A DNA stretch of 40,166 nt from Arthrobacter sp. (GCA_029257465.1 JARIBG010000147.1:1-40166); one strand, 5' to 3'. Shown: positions 25,364-34,744, counted from the stretch's first letter. Made by a program: numbers and translations. The notes: generated from the letters alone by a model not told the origin.

Positions 25364-26383
25364 CTACTGTGCCGGGCCGGTCCCCGGACTCGTGGCGCCG
25401 TCGTCGTCCGCGTCGTCGATCCCGCCGGGCGCGGCGCCTGGGGCGTCCGTGTCCCACAGGTAGGTGGACTCCTCCTCCGCCTGCGGGCTCGCCAGATAGG
25501 CCTCCACCGCCGCCCCGATCTCGTCGGCGCTGGCCAGCTCGCTGTTGTCCTTGACCAGCAGGGACTTGCGGGCAGCCCCGTCGGCGTACTCGTCGTACCT
25601 CTGCTCCAGGGAGGACACCACCGACTGCACCTCGGTGGAGTTACCCACCTGACGGGCGATCTGACGCTCGACGTCGCGGCCGGTCTCGCGCAGACGGTCC
25701 GTCGGGAGGACGAGTCCCGCCGTCGCGCCGAGGTACTCCAGGCCCGCTACGGCGGCGGGCGGGTACTCGGCCTCGGAGAGGTAGTGCGGAACATGGATGA
25801 CGTGTCCGACGACGTCGTGCCCCCGCTCGATCAGCCGCAGCTCCACCACGTGCCCGATCGAGGCCTGGAGCTCCGCAGTGGGACGCCAGGCATTCATCCC
25901 GTCGATCAGATCGGCGCGGTTGCCGTGCAGCGTCACGCCGATGGGCCGGGTGTGCGGGACGGGCATCGGGATCGCGTGGATCCAGGACACCAGGGGTACC
26001 CGCAGGTCCTCGACGAGCCCGACGACGGCGCTCGCGAATCTCTCCCACTGCAGATCCGGCTCCGCTCCGGTGAGGAGGAGGAACGGCTCGCCGAGTCCGT
26101 CGTGAAGACGATGCACCTCGAGGCGGTGCGGCCGGTAGTCGGTGAGATGATCCTCCACAAAGGTGATCTTGGGGCGGCGGCCGCGGTAGTCCATCAACTG
26201 ATCGATGTCGAACTCGGCCACGAGGTCGTGGTCGAGCACCTCGAGCAGTTCGTCGCTGACCTGCGAGACGACCTGGCCCGCGTCCATGAAGCCGGTCAGG
26301 CTCACGAGCAGGGGCAGTCCGCTGGTCCGCGGGTCGTCGAAGACGTCGGTGTCGGTGGTGTACAGGGTTCGTGGGTCGAGCAT
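25364..26383 (-). CDS. PAC2 (proteasome assembly chaperone) family protein
   Basis: 339 residues. LLVSLTGFMDAGQVVSQVSDELLE (near 20-45) is the PAC2-family opening. ITFVEDHLTDYRPHRLEVHRLHDG, PFLLLTGAEPDLQWERFASAVVGLVEDL and PVPHTRPIGVTLHGNRADL follow in order, with ATAGLVLPTDRLRETGRDVERQIA near residue 250. The tail is acidic. In eukaryotes the fold assists proteasome assembly; in Actinobacteria its role is not settled and no proteasome gene is in the window. ATG 26383 follows AAAGAGAG. The frame continues upstream to 26635 through the promoter region of the divergent aminopeptidase, which I do not treat as coding. It lies 72 bases before the MFS gene. Confidence 0.88.
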   Translation of the reverse strand: MLDPRTLYTTDTDVFDDPRTSGLPLLVSLTGFMDAGQVVSQVSDELLEVLDHDLVAEFDIDQLMDYRGRRPKITFVEDHLTDYRPHRLEVHRLHDGLGEPFLLLTGAEPDLQWERFASAVVGLVEDLRVPLVSWIHAIPMPVPHTRPIGVTLHGNRADLIDGMNAWRPTAELQASIGHVVELRLIERGHDVVGHVIHVPHYLSEAEYPPAAVAGLEYLGATAGLVLPTDRLRETGRDVERQIARQVGNSTEVQSVVSSLEQRYDEYADGAARKSLLVKDNSELASADEIGAAVEAYLASPQAEEESTYLWDTDAPGAAPGGIDDADDDGATSPGTGPAQ

Positions 26384-26553
26384 GGCTCTCTCTTTCCGGT
26401 CAGGTCCTACGCTCTTCAACACCTCGCCGGTCCGCTTCATTCCGCAGCAGCACCCGGCTGCCCCTCCTCCGCGGGTACCGCCGCGGGGGTGCTCCCGGTA
26501 CCCGAGTGCGAACCGCGGACGATGGCGTCCACAGCACGGGTCGGCAGACGGAC

Positions 26554-26559
26554 TACGAT
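26554..26559 (+). promoter_or_regulatory. Candidate -10 (TACGAT) for the aminopeptidase gene
   Basis: TACGAT fits TAnnnT and would give a leader of about 85 bases. Just after it lies a short dyad, GGGAA-CCGA-TTCCC (26564-26577). The remainder of the 267-base divergent gap shows only GC-rich sequence. Confidence 0.3.
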
Positions 26560-26650
26560 CGATGGGAACCGATTCCCGGCCCACCAGATTCCGGGACGAC
26601 ACCTGCTGCAGCACCTGGGCAACCCATCCGGCCACGAGGAGACAGATTCC

Positions 26651-28204
26651 GTGATCACAACGACCGAACTACACCTGAGCGCGTCCGCGAAGGAGCTCAA
26701 GAAGATCCCGAGCGACGCTCTCGTGATCGCCGTCGCGAAGGGCAAGGACGGGCCGGTGCTGCTCGAGAACCCGCTACCCGCGAAAGCCTCCCGCGCCCTC
26801 GGTGACTCGCTCGAGGTCCTCGGGATCACCGGTGCCGCCGACGAGGTGCGCCGTCTCCCCGGCCTGGCCGAGACCGGCGCCGACTCCCTCGTCCTCTCCG
26901 GCGTCGGTCCGCTGGAGGACGGGAAGCCGCTCACCGAGGAGGTCCTGCGCCGCACGGCAGGAGCCGCCGTCCGCCAGCTCGCAGGTCTCGACACCGTGGT
27001 GATCGCGCTGCCGGCCCGGACTGTGGAGGCTGCGACGGCCGTCGCCGAGGGTGCCGCCCTCGGCGCCTACACCTATGACGGACACAAGTCGAGGCTGAAG
27101 GCCGACGGCTCGGTGTCGAGCACGCCGGAGAAGACCGCGGTGAACACCGTCATCGTCCACACCGATGCCGCTGACGAGTCCTCCCTGACCCCGGCCTTCA
27201 AGCGCGCGGCCGTCCTCGGGAAGAACGTCAACACCACGCGCTCGCTCGTGAATCAGCCCCCGAGCCACCTCTACCCCGAGACCTTCGCGCAGGCCGCGAA
27301 GGACCTCACCCGCGGCCTGCCCATCAAGGTCACCGTCATGGACGAGAAGCGCCTCGAGCGCGACGGCTACGGCGGCATCCTCGGAGTCGGCAAGGGTTCC
27401 TCGCGTCCGCCGCGCATGGTCAAGGTCGAATACTCCCCCGCGAAGTCCGCGGTGCACCTGGCGCTCGTGGGCAAGGGGATCACCTTCGACTCCGGCGGAC
27501 TCTCGCTCAAGCCCCCCGCCGGCATGCAGACCATGAAGCTCGACATGGCCGGCGCCGCCGTCGTGCTCAGCACCCTCCTCGCCGTCGCCGAGCTGGGCCT
27601 GCCCGCGAAGGTCACGGCGTGGCTGTGCCTCGCCGAGAACATGCCGTCGGGAACGGCCCAGCGGCCCGAGGACGTCATGTCCATCTACGGCGGTCGTACC
27701 GTCGAGGTTCTCAACACCGACGCCGAGGGTCGCCTCGTCCTGGCCGACGGTCTGGCCGCGGCCAGCGAGGAAGCACCCGATGCGATCATCGACATCGCCA
27801 CCCTCACCGGGGCCCAGATGATCGCGCTCGGCACCCGGGTCTCCGGTGTGATGGGCGACGACGGCGTCCGCGACGCCGTGAAGGCCGCCGCGGATCGCGC
27901 CGGCGAGCAGTTCTGGCCCATGCCGTTGCCCGAGGAGCTGCGACCGAGTCTGGAATCGCAGGTGGCGGACATCGCGAACATCGGTGAGCGCAATGGCGGC
28001 ATGATGACCGCGGCCGTGTTCCTGCGCGAGTTCGTCGGTCAGGTCGACGGCGAGAAGATCCCCTGGGCACACCTGGACATCGCCGGTCCGGCGTTCAACG
28101 AGGGTTCGGCCTACGGTTACACGCCGAAGGCCGGCACCGGGGTCGGCGTGCGCACGCTGCTCGCCTACGTCGAGGACGTCCTGGCACGCACCGTCCGGGG
28201 CTGA
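26651..28204 (+). CDS. pepA: Leucyl aminopeptidase (M17)
   Basis: 517 residues. It releases N-terminal amino acids and normally forms a two-zinc cytoplasmic hexamer. Metal and catalytic residues are in place: Lys275 and Asp280 in GKGITFDSGGLSLKPP, Asp in MKLDMAGAAVV, Asp357 and Glu359 with Arg361 in the family block NTDAEGRLVLADGL. The N-terminal regulatory domain covers about residues 1-170. GTG 26651 follows GAGGAG (26636-26641) with 9 bases of spacing. The frame is open far upstream to 25784, but that part is antisense to the PAC2 gene. It corresponds to pepB, Rv2213, of the mycobacterial block. Confidence 0.94.
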   Translation: MITTTELHLSASAKELKKIPSDALVIAVAKGKDGPVLLENPLPAKASRALGDSLEVLGITGAADEVRRLPGLAETGADSLVLSGVGPLEDGKPLTEEVLRRTAGAAVRQLAGLDTVVIALPARTVEAATAVAEGAALGAYTYDGHKSRLKADGSVSSTPEKTAVNTVIVHTDAADESSLTPAFKRAAVLGKNVNTTRSLVNQPPSHLYPETFAQAAKDLTRGLPIKVTVMDEKRLERDGYGGILGVGKGSSRPPRMVKVEYSPAKSAVHLALVGKGITFDSGGLSLKPPAGMQTMKLDMAGAAVVLSTLLAVAELGLPAKVTAWLCLAENMPSGTAQRPEDVMSIYGGRTVEVLNTDAEGRLVLADGLAAASEEAPDAIIDIATLTGAQMIALGTRVSGVMGDDGVRDAVKAAADRAGEQFWPMPLPEELRPSLESQVADIANIGERNGGMMTAAVFLREFVGQVDGEKIPWAHLDIAGPAFNEGSAYGYTPKAGTGVGVRTLLAYVEDVLARTVRG

Positions 28205-28230
28205 CCCGCCTGCCCGGCGTCGCCCTCGGG

Positions 28231-28259
28231 TGGATGCGGGCTACTTCTGGGGATAGGCT
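28231..28259 (+). promoter_or_regulatory. Candidate promoter for lpdA
   Basis: TGGATG (28231-28236), 17 bases, TAGGCT (28254-28259). The -35 is a poor match. The transcript would have a leader of about 100 bases ending in GAGGAG before GTG 28367. Confidence 0.35.
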
Positions 28260-28366
28260 GAAAGGCGAGTTTTCCCGACGACTGCGACCGCGCGACGACC
28301 GCATGAGTCATCGATCCGTCAACCGACGCGCATGCCGCGTCACCAGAACACGCGAGGAGCGTCCAC

Positions 28367-29749
28367 GTGGCCGAATCGGCAACCGGAACAGAGTTCGACA
28401 TCCTGGTACTCGGTGGGGGCAGCGCCGGGTACGCCGCCGCTCTCCGGGCAGTGCAGCTGGGACTGAGCGTGGCTCTGATCGACAAGGGCAAGATCGGTGG
28501 CACCTGCCTGCACAACGGCTGCATCCCCACTAAGGCGCTGCTCCACACCGCGGAGATCGCCGACGGTGCGCGCGACTCGGAGAAGTACGGCGTGAAGGCC
28601 ACCTTCGAGGCGATCGACATGGACGCCGTGAACAAGTACAAGGACGGCGTGATCGCCGGCAAGTACCGTGGACTCCTGGGGCTCATCAAGTCCAGGGGCA
28701 TCACGACCATCGAGGGTTCCGGGAAGCTCGCGTCGCAGAACACCGTCGACGTCGACGGCACCGTCTACACGGGCAAGCACATCATCCTCGCCACCGGATC
28801 CTACTCACGCAGCCTCCCGGGTCTGGAGATCGGCGGGAAGGTCATGACCTCCGATCAGGCGCTCACCATGGACTACGTGCCCAAGACGGCGATCATCCTC
28901 GGCGGAGGCGTCATCGGGTGCGAGTTCGCGTCCGTCTGGAAGTCCTTCGGCGTCGACGTCACCATCATCGAGGCGCTGCCCTCCCTCGTGCCGAACGAGG
29001 ACGCGACGATCGTCAAGGCCTTCGAGCGCGCCTTCAAGAAGCGTGGCATCGCGTTCAACACGGGCACGCGCTTCACCTCCGTCGAGCAGAACGACGACGG
29101 CGTGGTCGTCACCCTCGAGGACGGCAAGACCTTCGAGGCGGACATCATGCTCGTCGCCGTCGGACGCGGACCCGTGACCTCGGACCTCGGCTACGAGGAC
29201 GCCGGACTCACGATGGACCGCGGGTACGTCATCACCGACGAGCGACTCCACACGGGTGTCGGCTCCATCTACGCCGTCGGCGACATCGTGCCCGGCCTGC
29301 AGCTGGCGCACCGCGGCTTCCAGCAGGGCATCTTCGTGGCCGAGGAGATCGGAGGCCTGAAGCCTGTGGTGGTGGCGGACCTCAATATCCCGAAGGTGAC
29401 CTACAGCGATCCTGAGATCGCCTCGGTCGGCTACACGGAGAAGGCCGCGCGGGAGAAGTTCGGCGACGACCGCGTCGAGACCCACGAGTACAATCTGGCC
29501 GGCAACGGCAAGAGCACGATCATCGGCACCGGTGGCCTCGTCAAGCTCGTCCGGGAGAAGGACGGCCCGATCGTCGGGGTCCACATGCTCGGAAGCAGGA
29601 TGGGCGAGCAGATCGGTGAGGCACAGCTGATCGTCAACTGGGAGGCCTACCCGGAGGACGTCGCACCTCTCATCCACGCGCACCCCACGCAGAACGAGGC
29701 CCTCGGTGAGGCCCACCTCGCACTCGCGGGCAAGCCGCTGCACGGCTGA
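28367..29749 (+). CDS. lpdA: Dihydrolipoyl dehydrogenase (E3)
   Basis: 460 residues. It reoxidises protein-bound dihydrolipoamide with NAD+ in 2-oxoacid dehydrogenase complexes. The FAD-binding motif [13 protein letters not shown] is near residue 14, and the redox-active disulfide Cys47/Cys52 lies in [13 protein letters not shown]. The NAD-binding motif is [13 protein letters not shown], the second FAD contact is [17 protein letters not shown], and the catalytic dyad is His439/Glu444 in [12 protein letters not shown]. Start GTG 28367 follows GAGGAG. It lies upstream of its E2 substrate gene with a 148-base gap carrying its own promoter-like and hairpin signals. In M. tuberculosis lpd is not at this place. 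Confidence 0.95.
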   Translation: MAESATGTEFDILVLGGGSAGYAAALRAVQLGLSVALIDKGKIGGTCLHNGCIPTKALLHTAEIADGARDSEKYGVKATFEAIDMDAVNKYKDGVIAGKYRGLLGLIKSRGITTIEGSGKLASQNTVDVDGTVYTGKHIILATGSYSRSLPGLEIGGKVMTSDQALTMDYVPKTAIILGGGVIGCEFASVWKSFGVDVTIIEALPSLVPNEDATIVKAFERAFKKRGIAFNTGTRFTSVEQNDDGVVVTLEDGKTFEADIMLVAVGRGPVTSDLGYEDAGLTMDRGYVITDERLHTGVGSIYAVGDIVPGLQLAHRGFQQGIFVAEEIGGLKPVVVADLNIPKVTYSDPEIASVGYTEKAAREKFGDDRVETHEYNLAGNGKSTIIGTGGLVKLVREKDGPIVGVHMLGSRMGEQIGEAQLIVNWEAYPEDVAPLIHAHPTQNEALGEAHLALAGKPLHG

Positions 29750-29774
29750 GCCCGGCCGTGACACCACGCCGGGC
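29750..29774 (+). terminator. Weak hairpin after lpdA
   Basis: GCCCGGC (29750-29756) pairs with GCCGGGC (29768-29774) directly after the stop codon. The stem is 7 bases and there is no T tract, so termination, if any, is partial. Confidence 0.35.
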
Positions 29775-29800
29775 CTGGTCCACACCCCGGGGCCGTGGAC

Positions 29801-29806
29801 TAAGCT
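29801..29806 (+). promoter_or_regulatory. Candidate -10 (TAAGCT) for sucB
   Basis: TAAGCT fits TAnnnT; the transcript would start near 29813, giving a leader of about 85 bases that contains the two overlapping hairpins. No good -35 is seen. Confidence 0.35.
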
Positions 29807-29825
29807 CGTAAGCAGGATTTTCCGT

Positions 29826-29860
29826 GCACGTCCGGCTGGACGTGCCACTGCCGTCCAGCC
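29826..29860 (+). promoter_or_regulatory. Two mutually exclusive hairpins in the sucB leader
   Basis: Stem A: GCACGTCC (29826-29833) with GGACGTGC (29838-29845), loop GGCT. Stem B: GGCTGGAC (29834-29841) with GTCCAGCC (29853-29860), loop 11. Both are perfect 8-base stems and they share 29838-29841, so they cannot form together. The ribosome site AGGAGG is at 29880-29885. Confidence 0.55.
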
Positions 29861-29897
29861 GTCAGGATCGATCTACTTCAGGAGGAACGGGAACACT

Positions 29898-31796
29898 ATG
29901 AGTGAATCCGTGAACTTGCCCGCTCTCGGTGAAAGCGTCACCGAAGGCACCGTCACCCGCTGGCTCAAGGCGGTCGGCGACCGCGTCGAGGTCGACGAGC
30001 CACTCCTGGAAGTCTCCACGGACAAGGTCGACACCGAGATTCCCTCCCCTATCGCCGGGGTGATCGAGGAGATCCTGGTCGGCGAGGACGAGACCGCCGA
30101 GGTCGGCGATCCCCTCGTGCGCATCGGCGACGGCTCGTCCGACGAGTCAGACGGTGATGCAGGAGCTGCAGGAGATGCAGCCGAGCCCGAGTCGGAAGAG
30201 CCAGCCGCTGCTGAGGAACCGCCCGCTGCTGCTGAAAACGCCCAGGATGCGCCCGCCGCGTCAGATGATGCCGCCTCCGACGATGCTGGCTCCGACGACG
30301 CTGGCTCCGACGACGGCGAGGGTACCGAGGTCACCCTGCCCGCGCTCGGTGAGAGTGTCACGGAGGGCACCGTGACCCGTTGGCTGAAGGCCATCGGTGA
30401 CGACGTCGAGGTCGACGAGCCCCTCCTGGAGGTCTCCACGGACAAGGTCGACACCGAGATCCCCTCCCCCGTGGCGGGCACGCTGCAGGAGATCCGCGTC
30501 GATGAGGACGAGACCGCCGAGGTCGGGGCCGTCCTCGCTCTGATCGGGACCGGCGCAGCCGCTCCGAAGAAGGTCGAGGCGGCCTCCGGTGAACCGGTGA
30601 CCGCAGCGCCGTCGGAGGATCGCCCCGACGTTCCCGCGGAGAAGATCAGGCCCGACGAGGAGACCTCCGAGCAGAAGGAGGACGCCGGCTCAGGCACGTC
30701 CGGCACGTCCGGCACGGAGCCTGCACCGAAGAAGGAGTCCTCGGCGGACAAGCAGGCCCCGACCGGCGCGACCTCCGGTACGGCGGCGGAAGCGAAGCCT
30801 GCAGGGCAGTCGTCGTCGTCCGATGATTCCTCGGGCCAGAGCGCCTACGTGACTCCTCTGGTTCGCCGGTTGGCGAACCAGAGTGGCGTCGATCTGTCCA
30901 CGGTCAAAGGCACCGGAGTGGGCGGACGGATCCGTAAGCAGGACGTCGTCGAGGCGGCTGAGGCCGCCGAGGCCCAGCAGTCCCAACAGGACGCACCTGC
31001 TGCCGAGGCGGCGCCCGCCGCAGCGAGCGATGCGCCGGCCAAGCCCGCTGCTCCGAAGGTCGAGCCCTCGAAGCTGCGCGGAACCGTCGAGAAGGCACCC
31101 CGCATCCGGCAGACCATCGCCAAGCGCATGCGGGAGTCGCTCGAGGTCTCGGCTCAACTGACCCAGGTCATCGAGGTCGACATGACCCGTGTCGCGAAGC
31201 TGCGTACAGCTGCGAAGGATGCCTTCCTGGCTCAGAACGGCGCCAAGCTGACCTTCCTCCCGTTCCTCTCGAAGGCCGTCAGCGAGGCGCTCAAGCAGCA
31301 CCCGAAGCTGAACGCGTCCTTCGACGAGGAGAAGAAGGAGATCACGTACCACGACGCCGAGCACCTCGCGATCGCGGTCGACACCGACAGGGGCCTGCTG
31401 GTTCCGGTGATCCGGGACGCCGGCGATCTCAACCTCGGCGGACTGGCGAAGAAGATCGCCGACATCGGTTCACGCACGCGCAACGGGCAGATCGGTCCGG
31501 ACGAGCTCTCCGGGGGTACCTTCACGATCACGAACATCGGCTCGGCCGGAGCCCTGTTCGACACCCCGATCATCAACCAGCCACAGGTGGGCATCCTCGG
31601 TACGGGGATCATCGTGAAGCGACCCGTGGTCATCACCGGCGCCGACGGCGACGATACGATCGCCATCCGCTCGATGATGTACCTGAGCCTCACGTACGAT
31701 CACCGCCTCGTGGACGGTGCCGACGCAGGACGCTTCCTGCAGACCCTCAAGGGTCGCCTCGAGGCCGGTGCCTTCGAGGCGGACCTCGGGCAGTAG
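29898..31796 (+). CDS. sucB: Dihydrolipoamide acyltransferase (E2) with two lipoyl domains
   Basis: 632 residues. Two lipoyl domains (about 3-78 and 143-218) carry the lipoyl lysines Lys43 and Lys183 in [12 protein letters not shown]. An acidic Ala/Ser/Asp linker lies between them, then a long Ala/Pro/Ser linker. The E3-binding domain (317-355, [33 protein letters not shown]) and the catalytic domain (about 400-632) follow, with His602 and Asp606 in [12 protein letters not shown]. Usually annotated SucB, but the position (Rv2215 dlaT in M. tuberculosis) suggests it serves pyruvate dehydrogenase, possibly shared with other complexes. ATG 29898 follows AGGAGG at 12 bases; the frame upstream of it is leader sequence. 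lipB/lipA downstream supply its cofactor. Confidence 0.93.
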   Translation: MSESVNLPALGESVTEGTVTRWLKAVGDRVEVDEPLLEVSTDKVDTEIPSPIAGVIEEILVGEDETAEVGDPLVRIGDGSSDESDGDAGAAGDAAEPESEEPAAAEEPPAAAENAQDAPAASDDAASDDAGSDDAGSDDGEGTEVTLPALGESVTEGTVTRWLKAIGDDVEVDEPLLEVSTDKVDTEIPSPVAGTLQEIRVDEDETAEVGAVLALIGTGAAAPKKVEAASGEPVTAAPSEDRPDVPAEKIRPDEETSEQKEDAGSGTSGTSGTEPAPKKESSADKQAPTGATSGTAAEAKPAGQSSSSDDSSGQSAYVTPLVRRLANQSGVDLSTVKGTGVGGRIRKQDVVEAAEAAEAQQSQQDAPAAEAAPAAASDAPAKPAAPKVEPSKLRGTVEKAPRIRQTIAKRMRESLEVSAQLTQVIEVDMTRVAKLRTAAKDAFLAQNGAKLTFLPFLSKAVSEALKQHPKLNASFDEEKKEITYHDAEHLAIAVDTDRGLLVPVIRDAGDLNLGGLAKKIADIGSRTRNGQIGPDELSGGTFTITNIGSAGALFDTPIINQPQVGILGTGIIVKRPVVITGADGDDTIAIRSMMYLSLTYDHRLVDGADAGRFLQTLKGRLEAGAFEADLGQ

Positions 31797-31818
31797 GCCG
31801 AGCCGTTTCTTCGAGAAT

Positions 31819-31851
31819 CAGGAGCCGCCTCCCGCAGGGAGGCGGCTCCTG
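31819..31851 (+). terminator. Intrinsic terminator after sucB
   Basis: CAGGAGCCGCCTCCC (31819-31833) pairs perfectly with 31837-31851 around the loop GCA: 15 base pairs, 23 bases after the stop codon. The downstream bases are not T-rich. Confidence 0.8.
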
Positions 31852-31915
31852 CCGTGTACTGCCGGAGGAGTCGGGTCCGGTACCGATCGTCGGTGACTAG
31901 TGGTTCGATGGAAGC

Positions 31916-32812
31916 ATGCGCATCCTCATCGCCGGCGCGTCCGGCACCATCGGAACAGCCCTGACCCGCCAGCTCGAGAAGAACCACGAGGTCATCAGAC
32001 TCGTCCGGAGGGCCCCGAAGTCCCCCGCGGAGATCCGCTGGAATCCGGCCGCGGGTGAACTCGACGTCTCGGCGGTCGAGCAGGCCGACGCCGTCGTCAA
32101 TCTCTCCGGTGCCGGCATTGCGGGCGGACTGTGGACGCGCGGCTACAAGGAGACCCTCTATTCGTCCCGCATCATGCCCACGAGGACACTCGTCCAGGCG
32201 ATGAGGAGGGCCGAGAACCCACCCGAGGTATTCATCAGCCAATCTGCCTCCGGCTACTACGGCGACCGCGGCGACGAGGTCCTCACCGAGACGTCCGCCT
32301 CGGGGGACACACTGCTCGCGGACATCTGCCGCCGGTGGGAGGCCGAAGCGGTCGAAGCGCCCGAGTCGGTACGCGTGGTCCTCGCCCGCACGGGCATCGT
32401 GATGTCCAGGCGTGGCGGAGCACTCTCGAAGCTGCTGATCCCCATCCGCCTCTTCCTCGGGACCAGCCTGGGATCGGGACGCCAGTGGTGGCCCTGGATC
32501 AGCCTGAACGATGAGATCCGGGCGCTCGAGTTCCTGCTCACCGCACCCGTCAGCGGTCCCGTGAATCTCAGTGCACCGTCCCCCGCGCCGCTCGACTCCA
32601 TCGTCGTCCAGCTCGGTGAGGCCTTCGGGCGTCCGGTGTGGTTCCGGGTACCCGGGGTCATCCTCACGACACTGATCGGGCAGCTCGCGTACGAACTCCT
32701 GCTGGTCAGCGCACGGATGGAGCCCCGGGCCCTGAAGGAGGCAGGATTCGCCTTCGACGAGCCCACACCGGAAGCACTCGCGCAGTGGGTGCACAGGGTC
32801 GTCACGTCCTAG
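31916..32812 (+). CDS. TIGR01777 / SDR39U1-family epimerase
   Basis: 298 residues. An N-terminal Rossmann motif (ILIAGASGTIGTAL) is followed by VVNLSGAGIAGGLWTRGYKETLYSSRIMPTRTL, FISQSASGYYGDRGDEVLTE (active-site Ser/Tyr region), and the C-terminal DUF1731 tail RMEPRALKEAGFAFDEPTPEALAQWV. This set defines the family. It is an atypical short-chain dehydrogenase of unknown substrate. Its place after the E2 gene matches Rv2216, so the association with lipoate genes is old. ATG 31916 lies a few bases after GGAAG. A terminator separates it from sucB, so it has its own promoter. Confidence 0.9.
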   Translation: MRILIAGASGTIGTALTRQLEKNHEVIRLVRRAPKSPAEIRWNPAAGELDVSAVEQADAVVNLSGAGIAGGLWTRGYKETLYSSRIMPTRTLVQAMRRAENPPEVFISQSASGYYGDRGDEVLTETSASGDTLLADICRRWEAEAVEAPESVRVVLARTGIVMSRRGGALSKLLIPIRLFLGTSLGSGRQWWPWISLNDEIRALEFLLTAPVSGPVNLSAPSPAPLDSIVVQLGEAFGRPVWFRVPGVILTTLIGQLAYELLLVSARMEPRALKEAGFAFDEPTPEALAQWVHRVVTS

Positions 32813-32840
32813 CGTGAGGGCCGGGTCCTGCTGGTGGCGG

Positions 32841-34616
32841 TCACTGAGGTGGAGTGATGACCGAATGGATGCGCCAGCCCTCACCGGAGTCCCACAGGAT
32901 GAAGATCAGCTCCTGGTGACCCGCGGCCATGACCGGGTCCACGCCCGTCCCCTCCCTCGGGAGGGCCTCGTCCGGTCTGCTCGGGACGGACGTGTACGAG
33001 GACAGAGCAGCGGTGGCCCGGACGAGGCAGACCTCCGTCGCCGGGCGGGCCTCCGCCGCCCGGACCGCCTCGAGGGCGGGGATCGACGCGCGGTCGGCAT
33101 CGGGCAGGACAACCGCGTCGCGCACGGTGATCGACAGATCCGCCAGGGTCCGCCCTGCGCCGGCGAGAGCCTCGACCGCTGCGGTGTCCGCCGTCAGGGC
33201 AGGCGAGCCTTCGACGTCGACCCCCGCCAGCAGACCGGGATCGGCCGCCGTGAACGCCTCGGCCCGCAAGGCCACGAGTGCGCTGAGTGCCGTCAGCGGA
33301 TCGCTCGTCACGTCCACGGGTGTGACCGGTCCGGCGGATGCCTGAGCCGGGCTGCGGTCTACCGCTCCGGGCCCGGTCGCCTCCTCCTCACCGCCACCGC
33401 CGCCGATCGAGTATGCGAGCCCGAGCGTGAGCAGGAGTACCGCGACGGCCGCCGCGAAGAGTGCGAGAAAACTTCGGGAGGGGCCCGGACGGCCACCGCG
33501 CGACTCCCGGACGGAGGTGGAAGAGATTCGCCGTCGCCCCATCGGTCCGGACCGGGCCCCGGATCCCCTGGCCTCCCTCATCCGCTCCCGCAAGCCGGGG
33601 GCTGAGGCGGACGGCTCGACGCGACTCGTCAGCAGTTCGGGCAGCACGCTGGTGTGGACCGCCGGCACCAGGTCCACCGGGGACGGTGTCGCGGAGCGCA
33701 GCAGTGTGCGGGCGACGTCGTCGGCGGAGGGCCGGCGCTCACGCCTCGAGCTCAGGCCGTCCTCGATGAGCTGCATGAGGTGCACCGGGACCTCGGGATT
33801 GATCAGGGCCAGTGGGGGCCTCTCCTCCGTCGGACCGGGAATCCGTCCGGTCAGAGCGAACCAGGCCACCGCCGAGAGGGCGAAGACATCCGCACCCGGA
33901 TCGAAGGACCCATGGTGCGTCGGATCGATGAAGCCAGGAGTGCCGCCGCGACCCTGCCGATCGGAGCCCAGGAGCCGCCCTGTGCCGAAGTCGCCGAGCA
34001 GTGGTCGCCCGTCGCTCGTGAAGAGGATGTTCCCGGGTGTGACGTCGCCGTGCATCACTCCGTCCGCATGCAGATATCCGAGCGCCTGCGCTATCGGCAC
34101 CAGAGTGGTCACCACCTCCGGGAGGGGAAGCGGACCGCGGCTGCTGAGGAGACCGAGGAGGGACCCGCCCGGAGCCAGCTCCATGAGCAGGCCCGGACCG
34201 AGATCGGTAGGGATGACGCGGTGGACCCGCAGGAGGTGGTCGTGGGTGAAGCGGTGGAGGAGCCGGAGCTCGTCCGCGATGACGGAGGTGCCCGCCGGTC
34301 CGGGCAGGAGCGGGTCGCCGCCGTCGTGTCCTGTGCGCGCCACAGGGGCGCCGCCGGCAAGGGAACCCCCTGTGGTGGCGGCGCGCCGTCCGTGACGCGG
34401 ACCAGCGGGAACGGTGTGTGGTGGCGGACGCCCGGCGTCCTCCTGGTCGTGGTTGAGCACCTTCAGCGCGAAGCGCTGTCCATCGGGAGCCTCCACGAGC
34501 CACACTGTCGACGAACCGCCCACGCCCAGCAGCCGCCCCACGCTCAGTCCGGGGACCGTCGGGCGCGCCTCCTCGCCCCTGTCCCCGGCTCTGTCCTCGC
34601 CCGCACTCTCGCTCAT
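32841..34616 (-). CDS. Membrane-anchored Ser/Thr kinase-like protein with degenerate catalytic loop
   Basis: 591 residues. An N-terminal kinase domain spans about 24-310: Gly-rich loop GVGGSSTVW (31-39), Lys52 in FALKV, helix-C Glu116, and DFG at 209-211. The catalytic loop reads HGDVTPGN (189-196) rather than HRDLKPxN: Asp and Asn are kept, but Arg and Lys are replaced. A Gly/Pro/Arg-rich insertion of about 55 residues separates Lys52 from helix C. A basic segment, one membrane helix (about 382-404) and an extracytoplasmic region of about 185 residues rich in Ala follow. Activity is uncertain. It lies divergently from lipB, breaking an otherwise conserved gene order. ATG 34616 follows TAGAAC by 6 bases. 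Confidence 0.85.
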   Translation of the reverse strand: MSESAGEDRAGDRGEEARPTVPGLSVGRLLGVGGSSTVWLVEAPDGQRFALKVLNHDQEDAGRPPPHTVPAGPRHGRRAATTGGSLAGGAPVARTGHDGGDPLLPGPAGTSVIADELRLLHRFTHDHLLRVHRVIPTDLGPGLLMELAPGGSLLGLLSSRGPLPLPEVVTTLVPIAQALGYLHADGVMHGDVTPGNILFTSDGRPLLGDFGTGRLLGSDRQGRGGTPGFIDPTHHGSFDPGADVFALSAVAWFALTGRIPGPTEERPPLALINPEVPVHLMQLIEDGLSSRRERRPSADDVARTLLRSATPSPVDLVPAVHTSVLPELLTSRVEPSASAPGLRERMREARGSGARSGPMGRRRISSTSVRESRGGRPGPSRSFLALFAAAVAVLLLTLGLAYSIGGGGGEEEATGPGAVDRSPAQASAGPVTPVDVTSDPLTALSALVALRAEAFTAADPGLLAGVDVEGSPALTADTAAVEALAGAGRTLADLSITVRDAVVLPDADRASIPALEAVRAAEARPATEVCLVRATAALSSYTSVPSRPDEALPREGTGVDPVMAAGHQELIFILWDSGEGWRIHSVITPPQ

Positions 34617-34622
34617 GCACCA

Positions 34623-34628
34623 GTTCTA
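34623..34628 (-). promoter_or_regulatory. -10-like TAGAAC before the kinase gene
   Basis: TAGAAC on the minus strand lies 6 bases before ATG 34616, the same geometry as lipB, with a non-consensus last base. Confidence 0.3.
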
Positions 34629-34744
34629 GGCCATAGTGCGGCCCCTCACGCGTTATCCACAGGTGGTCCTTCGTTTTTCCCGACGGACGGTCCGCCTCCG
34701 GAGCGGGTACGGCAGATCGCGCCCGATCCGTCCTCCGACAGGAT

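Noticed and set aside
26564-26577. GGGAA-CCGA-TTCCC dyad as an operator for pepA
   Set aside because: Only five bases per arm, and many such short dyads are expected at this GC content; no matching regulator is known to me.
26384-26635. An N-terminal extension of the PAC2 protein by 84 residues
   Set aside because: It overlaps the aminopeptidase promoter region and is Cys/Gly/Arg-rich. The family begins near MLDPRTLY.
25784-26650. An N-terminal extension of 289 codons on the aminopeptidase gene
   Set aside because: It is antisense to PAC2 and unlike M17 N-termini. GTG 26651 has GAGGAG at good spacing.
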